DNA of 64,000 nt from Opitutia bacterium. Lineage in GTDB: Bacteria; Verrucomicrobiota; Verrucomicrobiia; Opitutales; Opitutaceae. The DNA lies in the NCBI GenBank assembly GCA_016187925.1, contig JACPIS010000039.1:124001-188000 (forward strand), read 5' to 3'. Numbering within the stretch: the stretch's first letter is position 1; each line of letters starts with the position of its first letter. The notes beneath the pieces were generated by a model, which had not been told where the DNA came from, made no database searches, and saw only the letters and a list, made by a program, of their open reading frames with translations. The position numbers and the translations under genes are program-made. Of the stretch, positions 1-9,641 are shown piece by piece.

Positions 1-2305
1 CCGCCTTGGCCTTGTCGACCCGCAGGATGGTCTTGGGCTGCTTTTCCTCGACATACCAATCGGTGTCCACGACGCCGGCGGTGGAGTGGAAAATCTCCCG
101 CACGCGCGCGGCGAGCTTGAGCCGGGCCTCCTCGGTCGGGCCGTAGATCTCGGCGACGAGCGTCTGCAGCACGGGCGGGCCGGGCGGCACCTCGGCGACG
201 GCGACCGCGGCGTCGTAGCGGGCGGCGATGGCGGCGAGGCGCGGGCGGATGCGTTTGGCGATGTCGTGGCTCTGCGCGCTGCGCTCGTGCTTGGGCAGGA
301 GGTTGACCTGCAGGTCGGCGACGTTGCTGCCGCGGCGCATGAAGTAGTGGCGTACGAGGCCGTTGAAATTGAAGGGCGACGCCGTGCCGGCGTAGACCTG
401 GTAGTCGCGCACCTCGGGCTCGGTGCGGAGCGCGGCGGCCATCTCGCGGGCGACGCGCGCGGTCTGCTCCAGCGTCGCGCCCTCGGGCAGGTTGAGGATG
501 ACCTGGAACTCGGACTTGTTGTCGAACGGCAGCATCTTGACCTTCACGGCGCCGAGGCCGACGAGCCCCAGGGCGACGACGGTCAGCGCGGCGACGACGG
601 CGAGGAAGCCCCAGCGCCAGCCGCGGTGGTCGAGCAGCGGTTGCATGAACCGTTTGTAGAGGCGCGTGAACGCCGTGTCGGGCGTGGCCTCGGCCTCGTC
701 GGCCGGGGCGTCCACGAACTCGGCGGCGTGCTCGGCGTGCGGGCGGTGGCCGCGGAGGATTTTCAACGCCGCCCACGGGGTGACGGCGAACGCCACCAAC
801 AGCGAGAAGAGCATCGCCGCGCTCGAGCCGATCGGGATCGGCCGCATGTAAGGGCCCATGAGGCCGCTGACGAAGGCCATCGGCAGCACGGCCGCGATGA
901 CCGCCCATGTCGCGAGGATGGTCGGGTTGCCCACCTCGTCGACCGCCTCGACCGCGACGCGCAGCAGCGGCTTGTGCCGGCAGCTGGGCAGGCCCATGTG
1001 GCGGACGATGTTTTCCACGACGACGATCGCGTCGTCCACGAGGATGCCGATGGAGAAGATCAGCGCGAAGAGCGTGATGCGGTTCAGCGTGTAGCCGTAG
1101 AGGTAGAAAACCAGCAGCGTCAGGCCGAGCGTGACCGGGATGGCGAGCAGCACGACCAGCGACTCGCGCCAGCCGAGGAAGAGCAGGATGAGGACGGCCA
1201 CGCCGAAGACCGCCAGGCCCATGTGCAGGAGCAGCTCGTTGGATTTCTCGGAGGCGGTCGCGCCGTAGTCGCGCGTGACGGCCACGCCGATCTCGGCGGG
1301 GATCAGCGTGCCCTGCAACGCATCGACCTTGCGCATGACCTCGGCGACGACGTCCACGGCGTTGGCGCCGGGGCGCTTGGCGAGGGAGAGCGTGACGGCC
1401 GCCTCCTCGTCGCCCGTGCCGCCGCGGCCGTAGAGCACGTAGTTGGAGGGTTCCTCGGGACCGTCGATGATCGCAGCGACTTCGCGCAGGTAAACGGGCC
1501 GGCCGGCGAACACGCCGACCACCACGTTGCCGACGTCGCGCGCGTCGCGGAAGAACGTGCCGGTCTGGAGCAACGACTCCTGGTTGGCGGAAGCCAGCGC
1601 GCCGGTGTGCGCCTGGGTGTTGGCCTGCTGCAGCAACGGCACGAGGTAGGCTGGGCTGAGATTGCGCGAGGCGAGCCGCGCCGGGTCGAGCAGCACGCGC
1701 ACCTGCCGGTGGTTGCCGCCGATGAGGTTGGTCTCGGCGACCTGCGGGATGGATTTCACCACTTCCTCGACCTGCGCGGCGACCCGCCGCAGCATGGCGT
1801 GGTCGTAGCGCGTGCTGTGAAAGGTCAGCGCGACCACCGGCACGTCGTCGATCGTGCGGGGCTTGATGAGCGGCGGGGTGACGCCGAGCGGGATGCGGTC
1901 GTAGTTGGCCTGCAGCTTCTGGTTGAGGCGGACGAGCGCGGCCTCGAGGTCGGTGCCGACCTTGAAACGGACGATGGTGAGGTTCGCACCCGGGCTGGCG
2001 GTGGAGTAGAGATACTCGACGCCGGCGATCTCCCAGAGCAGCTGCTCCATCGGGCGGGTGACGCGGTTCTCGACCTCGCGCGCCTCGGCGCCGGGCATGG
2101 CGACCATGACGTCGATCATCGGCACCTTGATCTGCGGCTCCTCCTCGCGCGGCAGCATGAGCACGGCGAAAAGCCCGAGCAGCAACGAGGCGGCGACGAC
2201 GATGGGCGTCAGCTTCGAATCAATGAACAGCGCCGCCATGCGGCCGGCGATGCCGGGGCGGGTCGTTCCGGGGACGGACGAAGGCGCGGGGGCGGAGGCG
2301 CTCAT
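1..2305 (-). CDS. RND-family efflux transporter (C-terminus outside window)
   Basis: Inner-membrane proton-driven efflux pump of the AcrB/MexB superfamily. About 768 residues are present; the family is usually about 1,050, so the C-terminus lies beyond base 1. Seen: a first membrane helix after a short N-terminus, then [12 protein letters not shown] near residue 50, and the TM4 proton-relay motif [11 protein letters not shown] near residue 420. Its ATG (2303-2305) overlaps the TGA of the upstream adaptor gene (ATGA), so the two are translationally coupled. With the adaptor and TolC-like channel it makes a complete tripartite pump. The substrate cannot be told from sequence; the EEEP segment is common in pumps of environmental bacteria. 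Confidence 0.93.
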   Translation of the reverse strand, partial: MSASAPAPSSVPGTTRPGIAGRMAALFIDSKLTPIVVAASLLLGLFAVLMLPREEEPQIKVPMIDVMVAMPGAEAREVENRVTRPMEQLLWEIAGVEYLYSTASPGANLTIVRFKVGTDLEAALVRLNQKLQANYDRIPLGVTPPLIKPRTIDDVPVVALTFHSTRYDHAMLRRVAAQVEEVVKSIPQVAETNLIGGNHRQVRVLLDPARLASRNLSPAYLVPLLQQANTQAHTGALASANQESLLQTGTFFRDARDVGNVVVGVFAGRPVYLREVAAIIDGPEEPSNYVLYGRGGTGDEEAAVTLSLAKRPGANAVDVVAEVMRKVDALQGTLIPAEIGVAVTRDYGATASEKSNELLLHMGLAVFGVAVLILLFLGWRESLVVLLAIPVTLGLTLLVFYLYGYTLNRITLFALIFSIGILVDDAIVVVENIVRHMGLPSCRHKPLLRVAVEAVDEVGNPTILATWAVIAAVLPMAFVSGLMGPYMRPIPIGSSAAMLFSLLVAFAVTPWAALKILRGHRPHAEHAAEFVDAPADEAEATPDTAFTRLYKRFMQPLLDHRGWRWGFLAVVAALTVVALGLVGLGAVKVKMLPFDNKSEFQVILNLPEGATLEQTARVAREMAAALRTEPEVRDYQVYAGTASPFNFNGLVRHYFMRRGSNVADLQVNLLPKHERSAQSHDIAKRIRPRLAAIAARYDAAVAVAEVPPGPPVLQTLVAEIYGPTEEARLKLAARVREIFHSTAGVVDTDWYVEEKQPKTILRVDKAKA

Positions 2306-3321
2306 GGGCGGGCTTCGAGCGGCTGGCCTTCACGCAGGCCGGCCGGCGGGTTGACGACGACGGTCTCGCCCGCGGCGAGGCCGGAAAGGATCTCCACGCG
2401 CTCGTTGCGGGTCGCGCCGGTCTTCACGAGGCGGAGCACGGCGCGGTTGCCCTCGCCGGCGACGAATACCCGCTCCATCTGGCCGGAAGCGGTGACGGCC
2501 CCAGCCGGCACGAACAGCGTGTTGACCGGGGCGCCGGGCACGAACACCCGGGCAAACTGTCCGGAGCGGGCCGGCGCACCGGCGGGCACCGCGAGTTTCG
2601 CGGTGACGGTGCGGGCGTTGGCGTCGGCCGAGGAAGAGAGTTCCACCAGCCGTGCGGCGAAGGTCGTGCCGGCAACATCGACCTGCATCTCCGCCCCGGG
2701 CGCGAGCGCGGCGGCGAGTGAATCGGGAATGTCCGCCTCGACTTGGAAATCACCCGTGCCCTCGAGTTCGAGCAGCGGCTGGCCCGGCGCGGCGAGATCG
2801 CCGGCATGCACATGCTTGCGTGCCACGACGCCGTCGAAGGGCGCGCGCAGCTCCGTGTAGCCGAGCATGGTCTCGGCCTCGCGCACCATGGCCTCGGTCA
2901 GGGCGAAGCGGTCCTCGAGACCGCGCACCATCTCGGCCGTGCTGGCGCCCTTGGCGAGCAGGTCGCGCTCGCGCGCGAGGTCGCGGCCCGCGAGATTGAG
3001 CTGGGACTGGGCCTGCGTGACGCGGGCGGTGATCTCGGCGGCGGAAATTTTCACCAACAGGTCGCCGGCGCGGACGCGCTGACCGAGGGCGACAGGCAGC
3101 TCGCTGATGGTGCCCATGACTTTGGCGGCGAGTGCGGCGCGCTGCGCGGGGCGAACGGTACCGGTGACCTCGGTGAGGGCGGGCACCGCTTCGGCGGCGA
3201 CGCGGGCGAGCTGGACGCGGGCGGGCGGCAATGCCGGGGCGGCGGCTTGCTCGGCGGTGGGCCGGCCGCAACCGGCCAGCAGCGCGGCGGCGAACAGGGA
3301 GAGAAGGCGGGCGGATTTCAT
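2302..3321 (-). CDS. RND efflux periplasmic adaptor, lipoprotein
   Basis: Membrane-fusion protein linking the RND pump to the outer-membrane channel. 339 residues from MKSARLLSL. The lipobox LLAGC puts the lipidated cysteine at residue 18, so it should be anchored to a membrane by lipid. Seen: a biotinyl-lipoyl-like half (around [20 protein letters not shown]), a helical hairpin, the second half-motif [17 protein letters not shown], then beta-barrel segments, which is the usual HlyD/AcrA order. An upstream extension of the frame overlaps the channel gene and is rejected because the lipoprotein signal marks the start. Gap to the upstream channel gene is 13 bases. Confidence 0.93.
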   Translation of the reverse strand: MKSARLLSLFAAALLAGCGRPTAEQAAAPALPPARVQLARVAAEAVPALTEVTGTVRPAQRAALAAKVMGTISELPVALGQRVRAGDLLVKISAAEITARVTQAQSQLNLAGRDLARERDLLAKGASTAEMVRGLEDRFALTEAMVREAETMLGYTELRAPFDGVVARKHVHAGDLAAPGQPLLELEGTGDFQVEADIPDSLAAALAPGAEMQVDVAGTTFAARLVELSSSADANARTVTAKLAVPAGAPARSGQFARVFVPGAPVNTLFVPAGAVTASGQMERVFVAGEGNRAVLRLVKTGATRNERVEILSGLAAGETVVVNPPAGLREGQPLEARP

Positions 3322-3334
3322 GGTCGTTAAAGGG

Positions 3335-4666
3335 TCAGGGTTGGCCGAGCGGCGGCAGGCCGAGCGCGCGGCGGAGTTCGGTGAGGGCGATGCGCTCGTC
3401 GGCTTCGGCGACGGTGCGGCGCATGCGGGCCTCGAGCAGGCGGCTTTCGACGCCGATGAGGTCGGCGGTGAGCAGCGCGCCTTTCTCGAAGCGGGCACGG
3501 CTGAGCGCGGCGCTCTCCTCGGCCTGGGCGACGACTTGCGCGCTGACGGCCAGGCGCTCGCGGGCGCTGGCGTGGGCGAGCCGGGCCTGTTGAACCTCGA
3601 GCGCCAGGCCGAGCTGAACCTTGCGCAGCATTTCCTTCGCTTGCGCCAGTTCGGCGGCGGCCTGGCGGATCTTGCCGGTGGTCTGGCCGCCATCGAAGAC
3701 GTTCACGTCGACGGAGAGACCGGCGAGCCAGCTGTCGGCATGCCGGTCGAGCTGCCAGCCCTGGTCATATTGGTACGACGCGAAGGCGTTGACGGTCGGC
3801 CGGCGGGCGCCGCGCGCGGCGGCGACCATCGCCTCGGCGGCGCGGACGCGCTCGTGCACGCCGGCCAGTTCGGGCCGCGCCGAGAAGTCGCCGCCTTCCG
3901 GAGCGGTGAGCGCGGCGAGCGCGGGATCCTCGGGCGCGAGTTCGATGGACTCGGCCGGTACGGGCTCGAGGCCGAGCACAAATTGGAACGCCTGCGCGGC
4001 GAGCGCGGCGCCGTGGCGGGTGAGGGTGAGGGTCTCGCGCGTCTGGGCCAGCTGGACCTCGAGGCTGAGCAGGTCGGCCTTGAGCATCTGACCGGCCGCG
4101 AAGCGCAGGCGGGCGTTGGCCACGGCGGCCTCGTAGGCGCGCACGCCGGCCTCGACGGCGCCGACGGCTTCGCGCGCCTTGCGGAGGTTGAGCAGGGCCT
4201 TGACCGCCTCGGCGGCGAGCTGGTGCTGCGCGGCGCGCAGATCCTGCTCGGCGGCGCGCGTGCCCGCTTCGGCCGCGGTGCGGCCGGCGCTGGCGCGGCC
4301 ACCGCTGTAGAGATTGTAGGCGACCGTGCCGGTGACGTTCAGATTGTCGATCCGGCCCGGATGGTTGAAATCGAGGCCGAAGTTGAACGCCCGCTGGTTG
4401 AGGATGGAGCCGAAGGCCATCATCGGACTGTTCGTCTCCGTGTAACGGCCGGAGAGCGAGAGCTGGGGATACCATGCGGCGCGGGCCTGCGTGATGAGCG
4501 CTTCGGCGGCCTCGACCCGCGCGCGGGCGAGAGCGGCGTCCGGGCTGTGGCTCAAGGCGGTATCGACCGCCTGCGCGGCGGTCCACACCTCGGCGGAGAG
4601 GGGCGCGGTGCCGGCCAGGAGGAGGCCGGCGGCAAACCAGCCGGTCAAGAAGCGGAGGGTGCGCAT
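3335..4666 (-). CDS. TolC-family outer-membrane efflux channel
   Basis: Outer-membrane channel of the efflux system. 443 residues from MRTLRFLTG, chosen because a signal peptide ending near LSAE follows directly; a longer frame exists but runs into the next small gene. Seen: two OEP-type halves, each rich in Ala/Glu/Leu coiled-coil helices, with the beta-barrel segment PQLSLSGRYTE near residue 70 and its counterpart PTVNAFASYQYDQG near residue 290. First gene of the three-gene pump operon (channel, adaptor, pump). Confidence 0.92.
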   Translation of the reverse strand: MRTLRFLTGWFAAGLLLAGTAPLSAEVWTAAQAVDTALSHSPDAALARARVEAAEALITQARAAWYPQLSLSGRYTETNSPMMAFGSILNQRAFNFGLDFNHPGRIDNLNVTGTVAYNLYSGGRASAGRTAAEAGTRAAEQDLRAAQHQLAAEAVKALLNLRKAREAVGAVEAGVRAYEAAVANARLRFAAGQMLKADLLSLEVQLAQTRETLTLTRHGAALAAQAFQFVLGLEPVPAESIELAPEDPALAALTAPEGGDFSARPELAGVHERVRAAEAMVAAARGARRPTVNAFASYQYDQGWQLDRHADSWLAGLSVDVNVFDGGQTTGKIRQAAAELAQAKEMLRKVQLGLALEVQQARLAHASARERLAVSAQVVAQAEESAALSRARFEKGALLTADLIGVESRLLEARMRRTVAEADERIALTELRRALGLPPLGQP

Positions 4667-4670
4667 GGCT

Positions 4671-4853
4671 TCAGGAGTGGGAGCGCGGGCCCAGCGACCA
4701 GATGAGGCCGAGGCAGGCGCCATAGAGCGCGCCGCGCCACCAAGTGGAAGTTAGCGGGCAAGTGCCGGAACTGCACTGCCCAAAATAGCCCACCAAGGCG
4801 CCAAGCGCGGCGCCTGCGGCGATGGGAAGCAGGTAACGGAGGAGCAGGGCCAT
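4671..4853 (-). CDS. Small membrane protein, DUF6132-like
   Basis: 60 residues with two hydrophobic segments (LLLRYLLPIAAGAALGALVGY and GALYGACLGLIWSL) around a short loop with two cysteines (QCSSGTC). Resembles small YtfJ-neighbour/DUF6132 proteins found beside rhodanese-type membrane proteins; the family name is from memory. Stops 4 bases before the efflux channel start and begins 4 bases after the DUF2892-like gene, so it is probably co-transcribed with that gene under the ArsR repressor. Confidence 0.7.
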   Translation of the reverse strand: MALLLRYLLPIAAGAALGALVGYFGQCSSGTCPLTSTWWRGALYGACLGLIWSLGPRSHS

Positions 4854-4857
4854 GGGA

Positions 4858-5091
4858 TCAATCGGCCTTCGGGTGCCGGCCGCCCCAGTGGATGGTGCCG
4901 GTCTCGTCGACCCAGCCGAGCTTGGTCAGCAGCAGGGTGGGCGGGCAGAAGCCGGTGAAAGCGGACTGGATGAGGTTGAGCGCGGCGAAGCAGGCCAGCA
5001 GCAGCCACCACGGGCTCACGAAATGGCCGAGCGCCACGCTGAGCAGCACCAGGGAGCCGGCGAGGATGCGGATGAGGGATTCGGTTTTCAT
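4858..5091 (-). CDS. DUF2892-type (YgaP-like) membrane protein
   Basis: 77 residues, MKTESLIRI to GGRHPKAD. Two membrane helices and the motif NLIQSAFTGFCPPTLLLTKLG, typical of the YgaP/DUF2892 transmembrane module whose FCP cysteine is conserved. Such proteins often accompany sulfur-transfer or persulfide-handling genes. Divergent from an ArsR-type regulator with a clear palindrome in the 43-base gap, which suggests direct repression. The function in sulfur metabolism is an inference. Confidence 0.8.
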   Translation of the reverse strand: MKTESLIRILAGSLVLLSVALGHFVSPWWLLLACFAALNLIQSAFTGFCPPTLLLTKLGWVDETGTIHWGGRHPKAD

Positions 5092-5103
5092 TCGGCTTGA
5101 CTT

Positions 5104-5125
5104 TATATGCGCATATACGCATATA
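5104..5125. promoter_or_regulatory. Palindromic operator between ArsR-type gene and DUF2892 gene
   Basis: Two perfect 8-base arms TATATGCG and CGCATATA separated by 6 bases; the left part also forms a 14-base palindrome TATATGCGCATATA. It lies exactly between divergent starts (5091 minus, 5135 plus) and is very AT-rich in a GC-rich context. Best read as the binding site of the adjacent winged-helix repressor, controlling both directions. Confidence 0.75.
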
Positions 5126-5134
5126 CTTGCGGCG

Positions 5135-5500
5135 ATGTCAAGAGGCTGTTTCCTACCGAGCATGGCAAAACACCGTCCGCTCAACGACGAGGCGCTCCAG
5201 CTGGTGGCGCGCCGTTTCTCCGTGCTGGCCGAGCCGATGCGCCTCCGCCTCATCCAGTCGCTCTTTGAGGGCGAGCGGAACGTCTCCGAGCTGGTCGAGG
5301 CCACGGGCGGCACGCAGGCCAACGTCTCACGGCACCTGCAGACGCTCACGGCCGCGCACATTCTTTCGCGCCGCAAGGAAGGCCTGCAGGTCTTCTACCG
5401 CATCGCCGATCCGACCATTCCGAAGCTTTGCGAGCTGGTCTGCGGCAGCCTGGAAAAATCCCTCGCCCGGCAGGTCGGCCAGCTGGCCCCGGCGAGATAA
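5135..5500 (+). CDS. ArsR-family winged-helix repressor
   Basis: 121 residues if ATG 5135 is used (MSRGCFLP); ATG 5162 (MAKHRPLND) gives 112 and is equally possible, and neither has a clear ribosome-binding site. Seen: FSVLAEPMRLRLIQSL, then the recognition helix ATGGTQANVSRHLQTL and wing RKEGLQVFYRIAD. Cysteines occur at residue 5 and as LCELVC in the last helix, so thiol or metal sensing is possible; the classical ELCVCDL metal site is absent. Likely autorepressor and repressor of the divergent membrane genes. Confidence 0.9.
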   Translation: MSRGCFLPSMAKHRPLNDEALQLVARRFSVLAEPMRLRLIQSLFEGERNVSELVEATGGTQANVSRHLQTLTAAHILSRRKEGLQVFYRIADPTIPKLCELVCGSLEKSLARQVGQLAPAR

Positions 5501-5725
5501 GGAAGAAAAGCCACCGGCTGGGCCCGCGCCCGAAGGTTGGCGCTGATTGAGCCCCGCGGATCAGACTGACCGGTAGAGCGCACCACCAAGGCTGACGCAC
5601 TTGTCGCCGGCCCGGTGCGCCGGGAACGAGATATCACCCTCGCGGCGGAGCGGGCCGCTCCGCCCTACCTTTCGTTTCGCGGGCGTCAGTCTATGGCGCG
5701 AGCCTTACTAGGAAGTGACAAGCAT
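5501..5725. repeat. Intergenic stretch with a REP-type palindrome
   Basis: 225 bases without a credible gene between convergent genes. The 5643-5669 segment carries GGCGGAGCGGGCCGCTCCGCC followed by CTACC, an inverted repeat that recurs at 34.2 kb in the other orientation. No T-run follows it, so it reads as a dispersed repeat rather than a terminator. Confidence 0.7.
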
Positions 5726-6481
5726 TCAGCCGGCGTGGGCGGCGTCGGAGAGGGCGTCGTCCATTTCCTCGTTGGAGAACACGGCTTGCACGTCGTCGTT
5801 CTCCTCGAGGGTTTCCTGCAGTTGCACGATGGCCTGGGCGGCGTCGAGGTTCGTGACCGGGACGGTGGTGGTGGGGATGTAGGCGATCTCGGAAGAGTCG
5901 GGCTTGATGCCGGCCTGCTCGAGCGCCTGGGCAACCCTGTCGAAGGCGTGCACGCCGCAGCGCACCTCGAAGCACTGGTCCGCGGCGATGACATCGTCGG
6001 CGCCGGCCTCGAGGGCGACTTCCATGAGGCGGTCCTCGGCGACCTGGTCGGTGCCGATGAGGAACTGGCCGGCGTGGAGGAACTGGAAGGCGACGGCGCC
6101 ACTCTGGGCGAGGTTGCCGCCGAAGCGCGCGAAGATGGCGCGCACGTCCTTCGCGGCGCGGGTCTTGTTGTCGGTGGTGACCTTCACGACGAAGGCGACG
6201 CCGCCGGGGCCGTAGGCCTCGTAGGTGATTTCCTCGATGACGACGCCCGGCAGCTCGCCGGTGCCCTTCTGGATGGCGCGCTCGACATTATCGACGGGCA
6301 TGTTGGCCGCGCGGGCCTTGAGCAGGAGGGTGCGGAGACGGGCGTTGCTGTCGGGGCTGCCGCCGCCGGACTTGGCGGCGAGGGTGATGTCGCGCGCGAT
6401 GCGCGAGAAGACCTTGCCCTTGCGGGCGTCGGTGACGGCCTTAAGCCGTTTGACCTTCGACCACTTGTTGTGCTTGGCCAT
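5726..6481 (-). CDS. yebC: YebC/PmpR-family transcription or translation factor
   Basis: 251 residues, starting MAKHNKWSKVKRLKAV. The family signature is clear: KVFSRIARDITLAAKSGGGSP near residue 25, then NMPVDNVERAIQKGTGE, then YEAYGPGGVAFVVKV. Length matches the family. YebC proteins bind DNA in some species and have been linked to relief of ribosome stalling. Lies 54 bases downstream of yidC on the same strand and is probably read with the rpmH-yidC cluster. Confidence 0.95.
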   Translation of the reverse strand: MAKHNKWSKVKRLKAVTDARKGKVFSRIARDITLAAKSGGGSPDSNARLRTLLLKARAANMPVDNVERAIQKGTGELPGVVIEEITYEAYGPGGVAFVVKVTTDNKTRAAKDVRAIFARFGGNLAQSGAVAFQFLHAGQFLIGTDQVAEDRLMEVALEAGADDVIAADQCFEVRCGVHAFDRVAQALEQAGIKPDSSEIAYIPTTTVPVTNLDAAQAIVQLQETLEENDDVQAVFSNEEMDDALSDAAHAG

Positions 6482-6535
6482 GGGAGGGAAGCGGAGAAGG
6501 GCGGTTGAGAGCAACCGCCCCGGCCGCACGGTCCG

Positions 6536-8344
6536 TTACTTTTTCTTCTTCGGCGTGACGTTCTTCAGGCCGTCGGCGCCGACGGCGGCGGTGGCGAGCT
6601 CGGGCTCGGGCAGGCGGTTGATGACCATCTGCTGGCCGATGGTGAAGAGCGCGTTGATCGTCGAGTAGAGCGCGAGGGCCGAGGCGAAGTTGTAGCAGAA
6701 CAGCGTGAACATCACGGGCATGATCTTCATCATCGCGGCCTGCGTCGGGTCGGTGCTCGGCGTGGGCGTGAGCTTCATCTGATAGACCATCGTGGCGCCC
6801 ATGAGCAGCGGGAGGATGTTGATGTTCAGGTGGGTCAGGCCCAGCAGCGGGAGCTGCACCGCGCCGAAGGAGTAGATGGTGTCGGCGGCGGAGAGGTCGG
6901 CGGCCCAGAGGAACGGCGCGAAGCGCAGCTCGGCGGCGCCCTGCAGCACGGCAAAGAAACCGATGAAGAGCGGCATCGTGATGAGGATCGGGATGCAGCC
7001 GCCGAGCGGGTTGACCTTGTTGTCCTTGTAGACGCGCATCATGGCCTCCTGCATCTTGGCCGGGTTGTCCTTGTATTTCTCGCGGACCTCGGTGACGAGC
7101 GGCATGAGCTTCTGCATGCGCTTGGCGGAGCGCGACGCGGCGAGCGTGAACGGCAGCGTGGCGACCTTCAGCAGGATGGTCATCACGACGATGGCCCAGC
7201 CCCAGTTCGGGATCCAGGTGTGCACCCAGCTCATCAGCGTCAGCAGCAGCGGCGCGAAGAACTGGGAGAAAAACATCTTGTTGAAGAAGAACGGGGCGAA
7301 ATTCATCACCTTGTCCTCGCTGTGCGGGAACCGGTCGGATTTGGAGAGGCGGCTGTATTCCTTCGGGCCGGCGTAGTAGGTGGCGCTCCAGGTGGCGGTG
7401 GCGTTCGCCGGGATCGGCTTGAGGTCGATCTGCAGCAGGCCGGTGACGCCGTAGGCGCTGCGGTCCTCGATCGGCTTGAGCGGATCGATCTTCACGCGCT
7501 CGATGCGCAGGCCGACGCCGGGCTGGTCGGGCGAGAGGATGGCGGCGAAGAACTGGTTTTTCACCGCGGCCCACGTGACCGGCGCGACCTTCTCGAGGAA
7601 GGGCAGCGGTGCGCTGGAGGAGAAGAAGCCGCCGCCGGCGAGCTCGTCGCGGCGGGTGAACTCCGTCTTGTCGCCGTTGTAGTAACCGGCGTCGAGATAC
7701 ATGCCGGTGTCCTGGGCGTTGAGCGGGGCGACGGTGCCGAGGCTGAGCGCGGTGCGCGGCAGGGGCAGCGGCTGGTCGGTGAGATTGCGGAACGTGGTCT
7801 CGTGGCGGATCTGGTAGGGATCGCCGTTGGCGCCGCCGAGCAGGGTGTAGCGGCGGGTGACCTCGAGTTTGCCGGCCTGCACCGCGCGATAGACGATCTC
7901 ACCGGCGCCCTGCGAAACGAGTTCGTAGCGCGCGTTCTGGTCGAGGCCGGGCAGCTCGGCAAAGCTCAACGCCGGCGCGGCCGCCGCGGCGTTCAACGTG
8001 TAGGAGGCATTGTGGCCGAGCCCGGCCTTGTGCTTGAGCAGCTCGATGCGGTCGATGGCGCCGCCGGCATTGGTGAAGCGCACCGCGATGAACTCGTTGG
8101 CGAGCGTCTGGTACTCGGCGGGCGCCGTGGCAGGCTGCGCGGGCGCGGTGAGCGTGGCATCGGCCGGCGAACGGGCCGGGCCCGGGGGCGGCGCCTCGTT
8201 CTTGGCGAGCGGGCTGCCGCTCGACGTCGTGGTGCCGACGGCGGGCTTGGCGGGCGGCTGGGGCGCGTACTTGGCGCTGAAATAGAAGCTGGCCATGGCG
8301 GCCACGAGCAGCAGCACGCCGATGACGGTGTTTTTCTTGTCCAT
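6536..8344 (-). CDS. yidC: Membrane protein insertase YidC
   Basis: 602 residues. N-terminal helix MDKKNTVIGVLLLVAAM, a large periplasmic beta domain (residues about 60-340), then the five-helix insertase core with LMSWVHTWIPNWGWAIVVMT, the cytoplasmic hairpin ASRSAKRMQKLMPLVTEVR, and QGAAELRFAPFLWAADLS. Ends in a lysine tail (KKKK), consistent with ribosome contact. Inserts proteins alone or with SecYEG. Immediately downstream of yidD, as in the conserved rpmH-rnpA-yidD-yidC order. Confidence 0.97.
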   Translation of the reverse strand: MDKKNTVIGVLLLVAAMASFYFSAKYAPQPPAKPAVGTTTSSGSPLAKNEAPPPGPARSPADATLTAPAQPATAPAEYQTLANEFIAVRFTNAGGAIDRIELLKHKAGLGHNASYTLNAAAAAPALSFAELPGLDQNARYELVSQGAGEIVYRAVQAGKLEVTRRYTLLGGANGDPYQIRHETTFRNLTDQPLPLPRTALSLGTVAPLNAQDTGMYLDAGYYNGDKTEFTRRDELAGGGFFSSSAPLPFLEKVAPVTWAAVKNQFFAAILSPDQPGVGLRIERVKIDPLKPIEDRSAYGVTGLLQIDLKPIPANATATWSATYYAGPKEYSRLSKSDRFPHSEDKVMNFAPFFFNKMFFSQFFAPLLLTLMSWVHTWIPNWGWAIVVMTILLKVATLPFTLAASRSAKRMQKLMPLVTEVREKYKDNPAKMQEAMMRVYKDNKVNPLGGCIPILITMPLFIGFFAVLQGAAELRFAPFLWAADLSAADTIYSFGAVQLPLLGLTHLNINILPLLMGATMVYQMKLTPTPSTDPTQAAMMKIMPVMFTLFCYNFASALALYSTINALFTIGQQMVINRLPEPELATAAVGADGLKNVTPKKKK

Positions 8345-8356
8345 GAAGGGAGCGGT

Positions 8357-8656
8357 TTAAGCGGGGGTGACGCGCGCGCAGACCGGGCGGCGGCGGGCGG
8401 GAGGAACAGGATCGAGGCCGCCCGGGTGCCACGGGGCACACTTGACGAGGCGGCGGAAAGTGAGGGCGAGGCCGAGCAGCAGGCCGTGCTCGCGCAGAGC
8501 CTCGCGGGCATAGTGCGAACAGGTGGGCGCGAAACGGCAGCCGCAGGACGGCGCGGCGACGGCCAGCGCGGGCGACACCGTCTTCTGGTATATCCAGACC
8601 AAGCCCTCCGCGAGGCGGGCGGGCAGGGAGACGAGGGTGGCGCGGAAATCAGACAT
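8357..8656 (-). CDS. yidD: Membrane protein insertion efficiency factor YidD
   Basis: 99 residues. Signature seen: WIYQKTVSPALAVAAPSCGC, then RFAPTCSHYAREALREHG and GLDPVP. Small amphipathic protein that assists YidC. Its start overlaps the end of rnpA by 8 bases (8649-8656), which indicates translational coupling. Confidence 0.95.
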   Translation of the reverse strand: MSDFRATLVSLPARLAEGLVWIYQKTVSPALAVAAPSCGCRFAPTCSHYAREALREHGLLLGLALTFRRLVKCAPWHPGGLDPVPPARRRPVCARVTPA

Positions 8657-9026
8657 GGGGGACGGGCGGCGGCGGGGTGGCGAGCTTGCGGCACGCCGCG
8701 ACGAACTTTTGTTCCACTTCGACGAATTCGAGCCGGAGCACGGCGGCGCGGGCGGTGAGCACGAGGTCGAGGCCGGGCGGCACGAGTTGCTGGTGCTTGC
8801 GGTAGACCTCGCGGAGGCGGCGCTTGGCGCGGTTGCGCTCGGTGGCGCCGCCCACGGCGGCCCGGGAGGCGACGACGCCGACGCGCGGGTTGGCCGGGCC
8901 GGTCTCGGTCGCGGGCCGGACGCGCCACGTGAGCAGGAAGGCGTCGCAGTCGGTGCGGCGGCCCTGCTCGCGCACGGCGCGGAAGTCGGCGTTGCGCCGC
9001 AGGCGTTGCCCGGCGGTCAGGCGCAT
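8649..9026 (-). CDS. rnpA: Ribonuclease P protein component
   Basis: 125 residues from MRLTAGQRLRRNADF; an in-frame upstream Met is rejected because homologues start near this position. The RNR motif region is present: ATERNRAKRRLREVYR near residue 60. Protein subunit of RNase P, which matures the 5' ends of tRNAs. That is relevant here because the array at 56-59.5 kb would need this enzyme. Lies 42 bases downstream of rpmH. Confidence 0.95.
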   Translation of the reverse strand: MRLTAGQRLRRNADFRAVREQGRRTDCDAFLLTWRVRPATETGPANPRVGVVASRAAVGGATERNRAKRRLREVYRKHQQLVPPGLDLVLTARAAVLRLEFVEVEQKFVAACRKLATPPPPVPHV

Positions 9027-9068
9027 AGGTGGGCGCGCTTCAGGGCGGACACGCAACGGCGGGACGCG

Positions 9069-9206
9069 TCAGACGACCGTCAGGCGCTTGCGGCCCTTGC
9101 GGCGGCGGGCGGCGAGGACCTTGCGGCCGCCACGGGTGGATTTACGGGCGCGGTAACCGATTTTGCGGGCGCGTTTCTTGCGGTGCGGGCGGAATGTAGG
9201 TTGCAT
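9069..9206 (-). CDS. rpmH: Ribosomal protein bL34
   Basis: 45 residues, [19 protein letters not shown] and on to [10 protein letters not shown]; very basic, standard length. Signature [18 protein letters not shown] differs slightly from the usual N-terminus but the block [20 protein letters not shown] is diagnostic. First gene of the rpmH-rnpA-yidD-yidC operon. dnaA, often next to it, is not in this window. Confidence 0.96.
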   Translation of the reverse strand: MQPTFRPHRKKRARKIGYRARKSTRGGRKVLAARRRKGRKRLTVV

Positions 9207-9426
9207 AATTGAGAGGGAAAAAGAGGCCCAAAGTCAGAGGAGCGGGCGGGGGGTGTCAAGCGAGAGGTTTTCGGGGCCCGGGGCGGGGGGCAAGCCCGCG
9301 GAGGTTACAACCGCCGGCACCTTTTCCGGCCCGGCGGGGGTTCCGGGCTCGCCTTGGCGCTGCCGGTGAACAGCCTGCGCATAAATTCCTTTTGCGTTCA
9401 GGCGCGGTGCCCGCGACCTTGGGCGC

Positions 9427-9639
9427 ATGTCCGAGCCATGCAGCAAAAAGACCCGTTCACCGGACGACCGACCCTCCTCCAAGGCCCCCGCCTCCCCGGC
9501 GCGGAAGGATGGGCCGCTGTTCTGGACGGTCACCGGCAACGACTTCGGACGCTCGATCGGCTGGGCCAAAAAGCAGCGGAATGCGGTATCCGAGCAGATA
9601 AAGACCGCGATCTCGTCCTCGTCCAAGAAGACGAAGTAA
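9427..9639 (+). CDS. Small basic protein of unknown function
   Basis: 70 residues, MSEPCSKKTRSPDD to SSSSKKTK. Chosen over a longer overlapping frame because third codon positions are strongly G/C here (about 84 percent by hand count against about 60 percent in the competing frame). The central segment FWTVTGNDFGRSIGWAKKQR is hydrophobic and basic; both ends are Ser/Lys-rich. No family recognised. Its TAA (9637-9639) is immediately followed by the kinase-like frame, so the two are probably coupled. Confidence 0.6.
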   Translation: MSEPCSKKTRSPDDRPSSKAPASPARKDGPLFWTVTGNDFGRSIGWAKKQRNAVSEQIKTAISSSSKKTK

Positions 9640-9641
9640 GC

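Noticed and set aside
86-2860. Very long plus-strand open frame of 924 codons
   Set aside because: It is antisense to the RND pump and adaptor; the product is Arg/Asp/Glu-rich with no motif, a common GC-rich shadow.
9207-9426. dnaA or oriC next to rpmH
   Set aside because: No DnaA-type gene and no cluster of TTATNCACA boxes in the gap.
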